Below, one piece after another: positions 56,378 to 64,000 of a stretch of DNA of 64,000 bases. The stretch comes from VRUE01 sp963717375. Its GTDB lineage: Bacteria; Actinomycetota; Thermoleophilia; Solirubrobacterales; 70-9. The DNA is taken from the NCBI GenBank assembly GCA_963717375.1, contig OY970329.1, forward strand, positions 496,001-560,000, in the 5' to 3' direction. Each line of letters opens with the position of its first letter. Positions within the stretch are counted from its first letter, which is position 1. The position numbers and the translations under genes were made by a program. The notes under the pieces are model-generated. The model was not told where the DNA came from. It worked only from the letters and a program-made list of their open reading frames with translations, and did no database searches.

Positions 56378-57484
56378 CTAGCCGAAGTCGATGACGCTGC
56401 GGATGCCCTCCTGGGCCTCCATCAGCTCGAAGCCACGGTTGACTTCGTCGAGGCTGATGCGGTGGGAGATGAAGGGTGCAACGTCGATCTCGCCGGCCAG
56501 CGCACGCTCGATCAGGACGGGGACCTGGTCGCGGCCCTTGACGCCGCCGAAGGAGGAGCCGGCGACGCGGCGGCCGGTGATCAATAGGCGCGGCACGATG
56601 TCGAGGGTCTCCCCCTTGCCGGCGACGCCGGCAACCGTGCAGAGGCCCCAGGCCATGCGCGCGGCTTCGACCGCCTGGCGCATCACGGCGACGTTGCCGG
56701 TTGCCTCGAAGGTGTAGTCGGCACCGAAGCCGCCGGTCATCTCGAGGATCTGCTCGACCGCGCCCTCGCCGCCCTCGAGCAGATCGGTGGCGCCCTGGCC
56801 GCGGGCCAGCTCTAGCCGGTCTGATGAGAGGTCGACGCAGACAATGCGCTCGGCGCCCTGCAGGCGACAGCCGGCGACCGCACCGAGACCGACCATGCCG
56901 GCGCCGAAGACGACGCAGGTGCTGCCCGGAGTAACGGCTGCGGTGTTGATCGCGGCGCCGAGGCCGGTCGAGAGGCCGCAGGCGAAGAGGCAGGCGTGCT
57001 CGAACGGCGCCTCGGGGTCGATCTTGGCGAGCGCGATCTCCGGCATCACCGTGTACTCGGCGAAGGTCGAACAGCCCATGAAGTGACGGACGCCGTCGCC
57101 GTCGCGCGAGATGCGGGTGGTGCCGTCGGGGAGGAAGCCTTTGTTCTGCTGCTCGCGGATCGCCATGCAGAGGTTGGTCCGCGGGTCGACGCAGTGCACG
57201 CACTCGCCGCACTGGGGCGAGAAGAGGGTGACTACGTGGTCGCCCGGCTTGAGCGAGGTGACGTCGGCGCCGACTTGCTCGACGACGCCGGCACCCTCGT
57301 GGCCAAGCACCGTCGGCGCGTAGCCCGAGGGGTCGGCACCCGAAGCGGTGTAGAGATCTGTGTGGCAGACGCCGCAGGCGACGAGGCGGACCAGCACCTC
57401 CCCCGCCCTCGGCTCGGCAAGCTCGACCTCCTGAACCGCGAGCGGCTCGCCGAACTCCTCCAGCACCGCGGCGCGCATCTTCAT
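56378..57484 (-). CDS. Zinc alcohol dehydrogenase, class III-like (formaldehyde-thiol adduct type)
   Basis: 368 residues from ATG 57484 (57478 possible). GVCHTDLY holds the catalytic Cys, GHEGAGVVEQVG the zinc His/Glu, and CGECVHCVDPRTNLC the structural zinc cysteines. The NAD-binding loop is FGAGMVGLGAV. The length and RFGGVKGR-like SSFGGVKGRDQVP fit the S-(hydroxymethyl)glutathione/mycothiol dehydrogenase group. It is 22 bp behind formate dehydrogenase, giving formaldehyde to formate to CO2. Confidence 0.9.
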   Translation of the reverse strand: MKMRAAVLEEFGEPLAVQEVELAEPRAGEVLVRLVACGVCHTDLYTASGADPSGYAPTVLGHEGAGVVEQVGADVTSLKPGDHVVTLFSPQCGECVHCVDPRTNLCMAIREQQNKGFLPDGTTRISRDGDGVRHFMGCSTFAEYTVMPEIALAKIDPEAPFEHACLFACGLSTGLGAAINTAAVTPGSTCVVFGAGMVGLGAVAGCRLQGAERIVCVDLSSDRLELARGQGATDLLEGGEGAVEQILEMTGGFGADYTFEATGNVAVMRQAVEAARMAWGLCTVAGVAGKGETLDIVPRLLITGRRVAGSSFGGVKGRDQVPVLIERALAGEIDVAPFISHRISLDEVNRGFELMEAQEGIRSVIDFG

Positions 57485-57506
57485 CGGCGGCCATCCATCG
57501 CGCGGA

Positions 57507-58709
57507 TCAGCCGCTCTTGAAGCGGGCGGCCTCCTCGGAGCCACCCGTGGCGTCACCCTCGCTGTAGGAGTGTGCGCCAGCGCCGGCGAGCGTCCCACCG
57601 TCGACGATCAGGTACTCCTCGCGGATCGGCCGCTCGTCGAAATAGCACTCGAGGATCTCGCGGGTGCCCGCCGCGTAGCGGGCCTGGGCCGAGAGGCTGG
57701 TGCCGGAAGTGTGCGGAGTCATGCCGTGGTGGGGCATTGAGCGCCAGGGGTGATCGCGAGGGGCCGGCTGGGGGAACCAGACGTCGCCCGCGTAGCCCGC
57801 CAACTGGCCGCTCTCGCAGGCCCGCGCGACCGCGTCGCGGTCGCAGATCTTGCCGCGTGCGGTGTTGATCAGATACGAGCCGCGCTTCATCTTCGCCAGC
57901 AGCTCGGCGTCGAAGAGGTTCTCGGTCTCCGGGTGCAGCGGCGCGTTGATCGTCACCACATCGCAGACCTCGACCATCGACTCGACGTCCGGGTGGAAGG
58001 TGACGCCGAGCTCCTCCTCGACCTCGGGCGGCAGGCGGTGGCGATCGGTGTAGTGCAGGCCGACCTCGAACGGCTTCAGCCGCCGCAGCACCGCCGAGCC
58101 GATCCGGCCCGCGGCGACCGTGCCCACCTGCATGCCCTCGAGGTCATAGGAGCGCGAGGCGCAGTCGGCGATGTTCCAGCCGCCCTCGACCACCACTTGG
58201 TAGGAAGGGATGTAGTTGCGAACCAGCCCGAGGATCATCATTACGACGTGCTCGGCGACGCTGATGCTGTTGGAATAGGTGACCTCGGCGACGGTCAGTT
58301 CACTTGCGATTGCCGCCTGCAGGTCGACGTGGTCGGAGCCGATGCCCGCGGTCAGCGCCAGTTTCAGCTTCGGCGCCTTGGCGATCCTCTCCGCGGTCAG
58401 GTAGGCGGGCCAGAAGGGCTGCGAGATCACGACCTCGGCCTCCGGCAGCTCGCGCTCGAAGACCGAGTCGGGGCCGTCCTTGTCCGAAGTGACGACCAGA
58501 CGGTGGCCGCGCCCCTCGAGGAAGTCGCGCAATCCCAGCTCACCCGAAACGCTGCCGAGCAGCTCTCCGGGCTTGAACCCGATCGCCTCCGGGGTCGGCG
58601 TGCTCTGGCCGTCGTGGTAGCGCTCGACCGTCGGCACCTCGTCGCGTGCGTACGAGGGCGGATAGCCCCCGACCGGATCGTCGTAGAGCACGCAGACCAC
58701 GTTCGCCAC
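57507..58709 (-). CDS. fdh: NAD-dependent formate dehydrogenase
   Basis: 400 residues, the usual length of NAD-formate dehydrogenases. D-2-hydroxyacid dehydrogenase fold with the formate dehydrogenase marks: N-terminal YDDPVGGYPPSYARD, ISQPFWPAYLT, the NAD loop GTVAAGRIGSAVL, NTARGKICDRDAV (substrate Arg) and MTPHTSGTSLSAQARYAAG (catalytic His). It oxidises formate to CO2 with NAD. It begins 3 bp after the SDR gene. Confidence 0.95.
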   Translation of the reverse strand: MANVVCVLYDDPVGGYPPSYARDEVPTVERYHDGQSTPTPEAIGFKPGELLGSVSGELGLRDFLEGRGHRLVVTSDKDGPDSVFERELPEAEVVISQPFWPAYLTAERIAKAPKLKLALTAGIGSDHVDLQAAIASELTVAEVTYSNSISVAEHVVMMILGLVRNYIPSYQVVVEGGWNIADCASRSYDLEGMQVGTVAAGRIGSAVLRRLKPFEVGLHYTDRHRLPPEVEEELGVTFHPDVESMVEVCDVVTINAPLHPETENLFDAELLAKMKRGSYLINTARGKICDRDAVARACESGQLAGYAGDVWFPQPAPRDHPWRSMPHHGMTPHTSGTSLSAQARYAAGTREILECYFDERPIREEYLIVDGGTLAGAGAHSYSEGDATGGSEEAARFKSG

Positions 58710-58712
58710 CGC

Positions 58713-59723
58713 TCAGACCTCCTCGGCGTCGACCAAGCTCTGTGCGCACTCAACGATCGTCTCGTCGATCGGGCGGGGTGACCAACCGAGAACACGTTCG
58801 GCCTTCCCGCTCGACAACTCGACCTTCTGGCCAAGCTGGCCAGCGATCGAGCGAACAGCGGGGTCGAAGATCCCCATCAGACGCACGACGAAGTTGGGAA
58901 CAGCCCGCTTGGGCACTTTCTCGGCGGCCGGGCCGAGCCGGTCGCGCAGCACCGCCGCCACTTCCGACATCCACTGGAAGCGAGCGACCGCGATGAAGCG
59001 CTCGCCTCCCGCCTCGGGCGCGGTCATCGCTTTCAGCTCCAGGTCGACGACGTCGCGGACGTCGACGATGTTGAAGCCGATCCGCGGCGCACCCGGCATC
59101 CCTTTCAGCAGCCGGTTGATCAGTTCCAGCGAGGGAGACATGTCGTCGCCGAGCACGGGGCCAAGGATGGCGCCGGGGTTGACCGCTGCCAGCTTCTCGC
59201 TCTCGCCCCGCTCTTTGACGAAGTCCCAGGCCGCCCGCTCGGCAATCGTCTTCGAGCGCGTGTAAGGCGTGATGTCGCCGTCTGGATCGGTCCAGTCCGC
59301 CTCGGTCAGCGGCGCCGACGAATGATCGACGCTGCCGCGGACCGCGGCCACCGAGGAGGTGACGACGACGCGGCCGACCCCGGCGTCAAGAGCGGCCTTC
59401 AGCACTCGCAGCGTCCCCTCCCGCGCCGGCACGATCAGCTCGTCGGGATCCTTCGGCTGGGCGAGCGGGAACGGCGAGGCGACGTGAAGGACGTAGTCGC
59501 AACCCTGCACCGCCTGCTCCCAGCCATCGTCGCTGAGCAGGTCGGCGGCAAAAAACGTGAGCCGGTCGCCGGGATCGACCTGCGACTCGACCCTGGCCCG
59601 GACCTCCGCCTCGCGGCCGAGATCGCGCACGGTCGTGCGCACCGCATAGTCGCCTCGCAGTAGCTCGACCAGACACCAACCACCAAGAAATCCCGAGCCG
59701 CCGGTGACGAGAACCGTCTTCAT
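58713..59723 (-). CDS. Extended SDR oxidoreductase (dihydroflavonol-reductase-like)
   Basis: 336 residues from ATG 59723. Rossmann motif VTGGSGFLGGWC, VVTSSVAAVRG, and the active-site YTRSK (YxxxK). These enzymes reduce carbonyls such as aldehydes and ketones with NADPH. First gene of the operon SDR-formate dehydrogenase-alcohol dehydrogenase, so it may handle an aldehyde. Confidence 0.92.
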   Translation of the reverse strand: MKTVLVTGGSGFLGGWCLVELLRGDYAVRTTVRDLGREAEVRARVESQVDPGDRLTFFAADLLSDDGWEQAVQGCDYVLHVASPFPLAQPKDPDELIVPAREGTLRVLKAALDAGVGRVVVTSSVAAVRGSVDHSSAPLTEADWTDPDGDITPYTRSKTIAERAAWDFVKERGESEKLAAVNPGAILGPVLGDDMSPSLELINRLLKGMPGAPRIGFNIVDVRDVVDLELKAMTAPEAGGERFIAVARFQWMSEVAAVLRDRLGPAAEKVPKRAVPNFVVRLMGIFDPAVRSIAGQLGQKVELSSGKAERVLGWSPRPIDETIVECAQSLVDAEEV

Positions 59724-60034
59724 CCCGGCGACCGTACCACCAGGACGCCCGGCGGCGATAGGTTGAGGCCATGACTGACAAGTACATCGAGTTGATCCCG
59801 ATCGGGCTCGCCTGAACTCTCGTCCGTCGCCACCGTGAAATATCGGCCTCAAGGTCGGCACTGTTCTTCGACCCATCTTCCTTACCCCAGGACTGAACCG
59901 AGCTAGCAACGATCTCGAGCCCTTGGCTCTCCCGCCACTCTCTTTGACCTCCCACTCCCGGCTTCTCTCACGACCTTGGATGCGACACGTAGCGCCGTAA
60001 CCATGCCAGATTGATCGCCGTGCTTCCGTAGATC
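59724..60034. other. Intergenic region with a 14-codon reading frame
   Basis: Upstream region of the SDR operon. On the plus strand a short frame (59771-59815, MTDKYIELIPIGLA) follows GAGG by 4 bases, starting near the SDR promoter; it may be a leader peptide or the remnant of a gene start. Otherwise nothing convincing is seen. Confidence 0.35.
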
Positions 60035-60072
60035 GATGATCCGGAGGGCCACCTCAGGCCGTCCGGATCATC
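60035..60072 (-). terminator. Strong hairpin after the secreted repeat protein gene
   Basis: GATGATCCGGA (60035-60045) pairs perfectly with TCCGGATCATC (60062-60072); the loop can form a further GGCC stem. It lies about 25 bp past the stop at 60098. No T-run follows on the minus strand. Confidence 0.6.
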
Positions 60073-60097
60073 AAACACAATGCGAGATACCCGCGGG

Positions 60098-61390
60098 TTA
60101 AAAGCCAGTCCAAGCGGCTTCCGCTTTTGCACCGCCGAGACCTACTAGCGCGGACCCCTGAAGGAACGCCTTATTTTCGCCGAATCTCAAGACATCTCCG
60201 GCAAATTCTTTGACTGGTTTCAGTAAAAGCGCTTTGGCTTCGGAACCCAGTTCGATCACAACAGTTTTAGTAACTGGATACACGCCTTGGGGCGCACACG
60301 AAGCGCCTGTGAGTTCCACCGTGCTGAACGTGGTACCACTTAACGGCGCTACTAAGACATAGGTAGCTTCGCCACTTAAAAAGACTTCGCCAACGAATTG
60401 GATACTTTCAATTTCTTCTCCACCCGCGCCCGTAGTCTGCACTCCGCAGGCCGATAGTTCTGGTTCTTTGGCTTCATCGGCAAATAGTTTGCATTCCGAG
60501 TAATGCAAAAAGCCTTCTATGGTGCCTGTCTGGATTACAGTTCCTCCGAGCCCGATAAAGGAGCATTTTATTTGAACGTTGAGCGTTTTCACTAATAGTG
60601 AAGGATTAGTGCCGACCTCAGTGCTTCCTCCTGCGGTTTCTTCGATAATTGCTAATTCTTTAAACGTTTTTCCTCCGACTTTCCATTCACCTTTTCCTCC
60701 ACTTCCTGCGACCCTTCCGGTCCAAGCAGATCCTTTTTTTGCTCCATTCAGTTCTAGTAGCAACGCGCCTTGTAAGGAAGCAGTGTATTCACCAAATTTG
60801 ATGCCGTCGCCAGGAAATATTTTAATCGATCTTAGAAGTAGTTCTTTTTCTTCATTGCCCAGTTCAGCCACGTAAGTGCCGCCTATCGAATATGTACCTT
60901 TAAACGCGCACGACGCTCCGGTAAATTCAAGCGTGTCGAACACACCGCCAGTTGGTTTTATTAAGAGATAGACGCCTGAAAAGATTTCCCCCGATAGCGA
61001 AGCTGTTTGAATTTCTCCAGCGACCGCTCCCGAGCTTTTCACTCCGCAACTTTTGAGTTCTGGTTCACCGGGTTCATCTGCAAAGACTTTGCACCCTGAG
61101 TATCGAAGAGAAAGAGTCAAACTGCCAAGCTGTTTTATTTTTCCTGACAGGACTTCAACGCCAGTGCATTTGTAGTTGACATTAAAATGGTTCCATAAAA
61201 ACAAGGCCGTTGTTCCCGGCGCCAGTTTTCCTGCGAATGATTCTTCTTTAATCCCTAATTCCACCAGCGTTTTACCGCCGATTTTCCATTCGCTCGCCTG
61301 AGCTCCGGCGGCGGACAACGCCATCGCGCTCAGTGCTGCGACACAGAACAAGCCAAGCACCTTTACTCCATGCATTTTGAGGTTCATCAT
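60098..61390 (-). CDS. Secreted two-repeat protein, low-GC codon use
   Basis: 430 residues from ATG 61390 (ATG 61387 directly after), with GAGAAGAG upstream. Signal peptide (VLGLFCVAALSAMALSAAGAQA). Two tandem units of about 195 residues begin SEWKIGGKTLVELGI and GEWKVGGKTFKELAI; each has matching cysteine segments (SGCKVFADEPGEPEL / SECKLFADEAKEPEL and TGASCAFKG / TGASCAPQG). Codons are far richer in A/T, including TTA, than in neighbouring genes. Related to the protein at 35901-37154. Probably an extracellular or wall protein; function unknown. Confidence 0.82.
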   Translation of the reverse strand: MMNLKMHGVKVLGLFCVAALSAMALSAAGAQASEWKIGGKTLVELGIKEESFAGKLAPGTTALFLWNHFNVNYKCTGVEVLSGKIKQLGSLTLSLRYSGCKVFADEPGEPELKSCGVKSSGAVAGEIQTASLSGEIFSGVYLLIKPTGGVFDTLEFTGASCAFKGTYSIGGTYVAELGNEEKELLLRSIKIFPGDGIKFGEYTASLQGALLLELNGAKKGSAWTGRVAGSGGKGEWKVGGKTFKELAIIEETAGGSTEVGTNPSLLVKTLNVQIKCSFIGLGGTVIQTGTIEGFLHYSECKLFADEAKEPELSACGVQTTGAGGEEIESIQFVGEVFLSGEATYVLVAPLSGTTFSTVELTGASCAPQGVYPVTKTVVIELGSEAKALLLKPVKEFAGDVLRFGENKAFLQGSALVGLGGAKAEAAWTGF

Positions 61391-61579
61391 GCTCTTCTCG
61401 CTAGTTGGTTTTTGATGCGACCAGATGAAGGCCACCTAGCGACCATCTCATGCCATATGAGGCATGAGTCAAGTTTTCCCGAGTATTCTTTTCTATCTAC
61501 GTGTCAGTCCTCACGCAGAGAACGCCGGCGGGAAAGGGCCGATTATCGGGATGCTGTGATCTCCACAACATCGACCTCT
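61391..61579 (-). promoter_or_regulatory. Promoter/operator region of the secreted repeat protein
   Basis: CTCATGCC and GGCATGAG form a perfect inverted repeat with 6-bp spacer (61447-61468). A -35-like TTGACT (minus strand, 61466-61471) overlaps its edge, so a regulator bound here would touch RNA polymerase. The leader before ATG 61390 is then about 40-50 nt. Nothing else is seen here. Confidence 0.5.
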
Positions 61580-61760
61580 CGCGCACCCCAAGGTGTCTTC
61601 ACCACTCGCTCCCGACCGGCCCAACCCGCTCGGCCTGCACCGGGTCGCGGTGGCCGAAATCAATGGCAACCGCCTCCGGGTCGAACGGCTCGAGGCACTC
61701 GACGGCACCCCGATCCTCGATCTGAAGCCAGTCCTCAGCGCCGACGTCAGCGAGCGCTGA
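61580..61760 (+). pseudogene. Remnant of a TrmO/TsaA-like tRNA methyltransferase gene
   Basis: Only the C-terminal third remains. RAPQGVFTTRS (61580-61612) in one frame continues, after a 1-base shift, as DRPNPLGLHRVAVAEINGN and ALDGTPILDLKPVL, ending at TGA 61760. Intact proteins read RGVFATRSPDRPNPLGLHRV there, so about two bases were lost, and the N-terminal part is absent. It overlaps the 3' end of the convergent regulator gene. Confidence 0.75.
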
Positions 61761-62418
61761 GCCGCGCCCCGGCGGCGCTGACCTCGATCACGCAGCCTGC
61801 CTGCTCGGGATCGTGAGGCTCGAAACGCGTCATCTTGGCGCTCGGATCGAGCTCGGCCAGGATGCCCGCGGTGATGCCGCGGTGGAGGCTGCAGACGACC
61901 GCCTGGTTCTCGCGCACCGAGTCGCGGTAGGGACAGTTGCCCAAGCGACAGGTGAAGCCATTCTCGTCGCGATCGAGGGTAGGTTCGAAACCGAGCGCGG
62001 CGAGCGCGTCGCGAAAGCCATCGACTGGATCACCGGTGGCCGCGGGAGCCAATTCGCGGCCGATCTCTTGCCCGGCGCGCTCCGTCTCGCGCAGTCTGCC
62101 GGGCTTAGCCGGGATCGCCCGAGCGAGCCAGTTCGCCAAGTCGTTATAGGCGCGTGGCCGCTCACCGCCAGGGTGGGCGTCGGGTGACACCGCCCAGCTG
62201 TCACGGGGGCGACCCTGACCGACGCTGACCCGGCTGCGAGTGACGAACCCGCCCTCGAGCAGCCGCTCGAGGTGGCGACGCACCCCGTTCGGGTGCAGGC
62301 CGAAATGCTCGGCCAGTTCCTCGGTTCCAGCCGGGCCCCGCCTCTCGACCAGGACGGCGAAGATCTGGGCGCGGGTCGGCTGGGAAAGCGGGCCCTCTCC
62401 GGGCAGGGGGACATCCAT
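61747..62418 (-). CDS. Helix-turn-helix regulator with cysteine cluster (SufR-like)
   Basis: 223 residues from ATG 62418. N-terminal winged helix: TRAQIFAVLVERRGPAGTEE, HFGLHPNGVRRHLERLLEGG. The C-terminal half has CRLGNCPYRDSV, VVCSLHRGI and GCVIEV, a cysteine set like that of actinobacterial iron-sulfur-sensing regulators of the SufR/ArsR-like group. It is divergent from a ferredoxin gene with a palindrome between, so it probably controls ferredoxin and itself in response to iron-sulfur or redox state. Confidence 0.83.
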   Translation of the reverse strand: MDVPLPGEGPLSQPTRAQIFAVLVERRGPAGTEELAEHFGLHPNGVRRHLERLLEGGFVTRSRVSVGQGRPRDSWAVSPDAHPGGERPRAYNDLANWLARAIPAKPGRLRETERAGQEIGRELAPAATGDPVDGFRDALAALGFEPTLDRDENGFTCRLGNCPYRDSVRENQAVVCSLHRGITAGILAELDPSAKMTRFEPHDPEQAGCVIEVSAAGARLSAR

Positions 62419-62433
62419 CGCAGGCCAGCTTTG

Positions 62434-62448
62434 CACAGGAAACCTGTG
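62434..62448. promoter_or_regulatory. Palindromic operator between regulator and ferredoxin
   Basis: CACAGG-AAA-CCTGTG is a perfect 15-bp inverted repeat, 16 bp upstream of the regulator start. A second CCTGTG half-site lies nearer the ferredoxin gene (about 62485-62490). Confidence 0.65.
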
Positions 62449-62516
62449 TCCAGCAATGCCTGCCTGGTATTTTTTCCCATTTGTCCTGTGAAAACTAAGA
62501 CTTTCGAGGAGGACCC

Positions 62517-62786
62517 ATGGCGTACGTGATTGCGGAGCCCTGCATCGGCACCAAGGACAACTCCTGCGTCGAGGTCTGTCCCGTCGACTGCATCCACCCC
62601 ACACCGGACGAGCCCGGCTACGACGCGGCCGAGATGCTCTTCATCGACCCCGAGGAGTGCATCGATTGCGACGCCTGCGTCGAGGCCTGCCCGGTCGACG
62701 CGATCTACCCGCAGGACATGGTCCCGGCGGAGTGGCAGAAATACGTCGAGATCAACGCCAGCCACTTCCTCGAGAAGCAGAGCTAG
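62517..62786 (+). CDS. fdxA: Ferredoxin, 7Fe-8S/2[4Fe-4S] type
   Basis: 89 residues. AYVIAEPCIGTKDNSCVEVCPVD gives the first cluster (with the wider spacing typical of a 3Fe-4S site) and CIDCDACVEACPVDAI the second, CxxCxxCxxxCP, cluster. AGGAGG lies 5 bases before the ATG. It faces the nitrite/sulfite reductase gene and is a plausible electron donor for it. Confidence 0.95.
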   Translation: MAYVIAEPCIGTKDNSCVEVCPVDCIHPTPDEPGYDAAEMLFIDPEECIDCDACVEACPVDAIYPQDMVPAEWQKYVEINASHFLEKQS

Positions 62787-62792
62787 ATAGGG

Positions 62793-64000
62793 CTAGAGCG
62801 CGCACTCCCCCTCGCCGCGAATGACTTCGTAGGGACTGGAGCGGTTCCAGTCGATGAACTGCTCCATCGTCTCGAGGCTGAACTCGGCCGGCAGGGTCAG
62901 CTCCTTGACCTCGGCTTCGAAGCGCTCGTTGCCGACCCGTTCGGCGAAAGCGTCGAAGCCCTCTCCCTCGCCACTGCGCTCCGCCTCGTACATCCGCAGC
63001 CAGCGCTCGACCGCGTCAGGCACCCGCTTGGCGGGCAGGCGGGATTTAAGCCGCTTGCCGAAGGCGACGTCGCCGTCGGCGGCGCGGCCGCCGATGTGGG
63101 GGATGTAGGCGGGCATCTGGCGCGCGCCCACTTTCAGCGAGGCGCCGTAGAAGCCGATCGTGCCGATGTGGTGCTGGCCGCAGCCGTTCGGGCAGCCGCT
63201 CATCTTGATCTGCACCGCGCGGGTCAGCGCGTCCTCGACCTGCATCGACTCGAGCCGCTCCTGGATCGCTTCGTTCAGCCCCATCGAGGCGGTGATCCCC
63301 ATCTTGCAGCTGTCGGTGCCGGGGCAGCTGATCACGTCGTCGATTTCAAACGCTCCGGCTCCGCCCAGGCCGAGCTGCTCGAGCCGTTGCCAAACGTCGT
63401 AGAGAGCCTCGTCGCGGACCCAGCGCAGGATCAGGTTCTGCTCAATCGTGGTGCGGGCGCTGCCGCCGCAGTGATCGCGCATCAGCGCCGCCAGGCCGCG
63501 GAACTGCTCCGGGGTGAGGTCGCCGCGGGTGATCTTGACCGCGACGGCGGAGAAGCCGGCCTGGCGCTGCGCGGTGACGTTGCGATCGACGAAGACGTCG
63601 AACCGCGAGCGGTCGCCGTTCGGCAACCGGTAGGTGGCGCCGGCCGCGGGCGCCTTCGCTTCCTCGTCGTCGTCAAAGCGCAGTCGCTCTACTTCCGCCG
63701 CGAAGTCACGTTCGCCAACCCACTCGCCGCGCAGCTCATCGTCGACCAGCTCGCGAAAAGCGTCGGGCCCGATTTTGTCGAGCAGGACCTTGATCCTCGC
63801 CCGGGCGCGGTTCTGGCGCAGCCAGTCCTGGCGGTCGAAGATGCGGACGATCGCCTCGGTGACCTTCAGGTAGGAGCCGTCCTCGGCCTCGACGAAGTCG
63901 TAGATCTTGTGGGCGAGGCGGGGCATGATCGCCGTGCCGCCGCCGACCCAGACCTCGAAGCCACGGACACCGTCACGAATGCGCGGCAGGAAGCCGATGT
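62793..64000 (-). CDS. Ferredoxin-dependent nitrite/sulfite reductase, partial (runs off right edge)
   Basis: The frame is open from position 64000 to the stop at 62793 (about 402 residues), lacking its N-terminus. Siroheme/[4Fe-4S] ligands: CPGTDSC (C-x5-C) and GCPNGCGQ (C-x3-C). RGFEVWVGGG and two ferredoxin-like half-domains match the family. It reduces nitrite to ammonia or sulfite to sulfide; the sequence alone does not decide which. Convergent with the ferredoxin gene, 6 bp apart. Confidence 0.93.
   Translation of the reverse strand, partial: IGFLPRIRDGVRGFEVWVGGGTAIMPRLAHKIYDFVEAEDGSYLKVTEAIVRIFDRQDWLRQNRARARIKVLLDKIGPDAFRELVDDELRGEWVGERDFAAEVERLRFDDDEEAKAPAAGATYRLPNGDRSRFDVFVDRNVTAQRQAGFSAVAVKITRGDLTPEQFRGLAALMRDHCGGSARTTIEQNLILRWVRDEALYDVWQRLEQLGLGGAGAFEIDDVISCPGTDSCKMGITASMGLNEAIQERLESMQVEDALTRAVQIKMSGCPNGCGQHHIGTIGFYGASLKVGARQMPAYIPHIGGRAADGDVAFGKRLKSRLPAKRVPDAVERWLRMYEAERSGEGEGFDAFAERVGNERFEAEVKELTLPAEFSLETMEQFIDWNRSSPYEVIRGEGECAL

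Noticed and set aside
61370..61816. A 148-codon plus-strand gene
   Set aside because: Only part of the frame resembles TrmO and the rest of the match continues in another frame; a pseudogene explains it better.

Overview
The window is a contiguous high-GC chromosomal segment. Gene content, frequent GTG/TTG starts, a PptT/PptH pair, DUF2277, an MmpL transporter, an LmbU-type regulator and two secreted proteins of a type I associate with Thermoleophilia point to an actinobacterium of the Solirubrobacterales/Thermoleophilia kind. That assignment is inference from gene content; no rRNA gene is present.

Region 1 (1-22567) is a modular type I polyketide locus on the minus strand. In transcription order it holds an LmbU-type regulator, an acyl-CoA carboxyltransferase, a phosphopantetheinyl hydrolase-like phosphoesterase, a phosphopantetheinyl transferase and a 4341-residue PKS (AMP-ligase-ACP loading part, then two extension modules). 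A second PKS gene runs off the left edge. A chorismate-lyase-like gene lies between the two PKS genes on the other strand. Together they suggest an aryl (4-hydroxybenzoate-type) starter, as in mycobacterial phenolic glycolipid assembly.

Region 2 (22746-27290) has a PucR-like regulator, a TetR regulator with its own operator, an SRPBCC protein, a cupin and a lipoprotein beta-propeller with a near-consensus promoter and probably a leaderless mRNA.

Region 3 (27343-35748) is the most unusual part. It is a tightly overlapping minus-strand operon that begins with a tRNA-like gene, followed by an arginyl-tRNA-synthetase-like protein, aminodeoxychorismate synthase, a GNAT, an HDAC-like amidohydrolase, a PapB-like chorismate mutase, a P450 and an MbtG-like N-hydroxylase. 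The tRNA has a short variable arm but a UAA anticodon. I read this as an undescribed biosynthetic pathway with a possible aminoacyl-tRNA-dependent step.

Region 4 (35901-52062) is mostly housekeeping and orphan genes: a secreted Thermoleophilia-type protein, hydrolase, trans-enoyl-reductase-like protein, patatin, glutamate decarboxylase, DegV, SET-domain protein, MmpL, DNA glycosylase and others.

Region 5 (52059-55825) is an iron/oxidative-stress island: PadR regulator, encapsulated ferritin and encapsulin shell, and divergently a ferritin-like putative Tat substrate with tatA and tatC.

Region 6 (55826-64000) has an A-rich intergenic stretch, a formaldehyde/formate oxidation operon (SDR, formate dehydrogenase, class III-like alcohol dehydrogenase), a second low-GC secreted repeat protein, a trmO remnant, a cysteine-containing regulator divergent from a ferredoxin, and a nitrite/sulfite reductase cut by the right edge.
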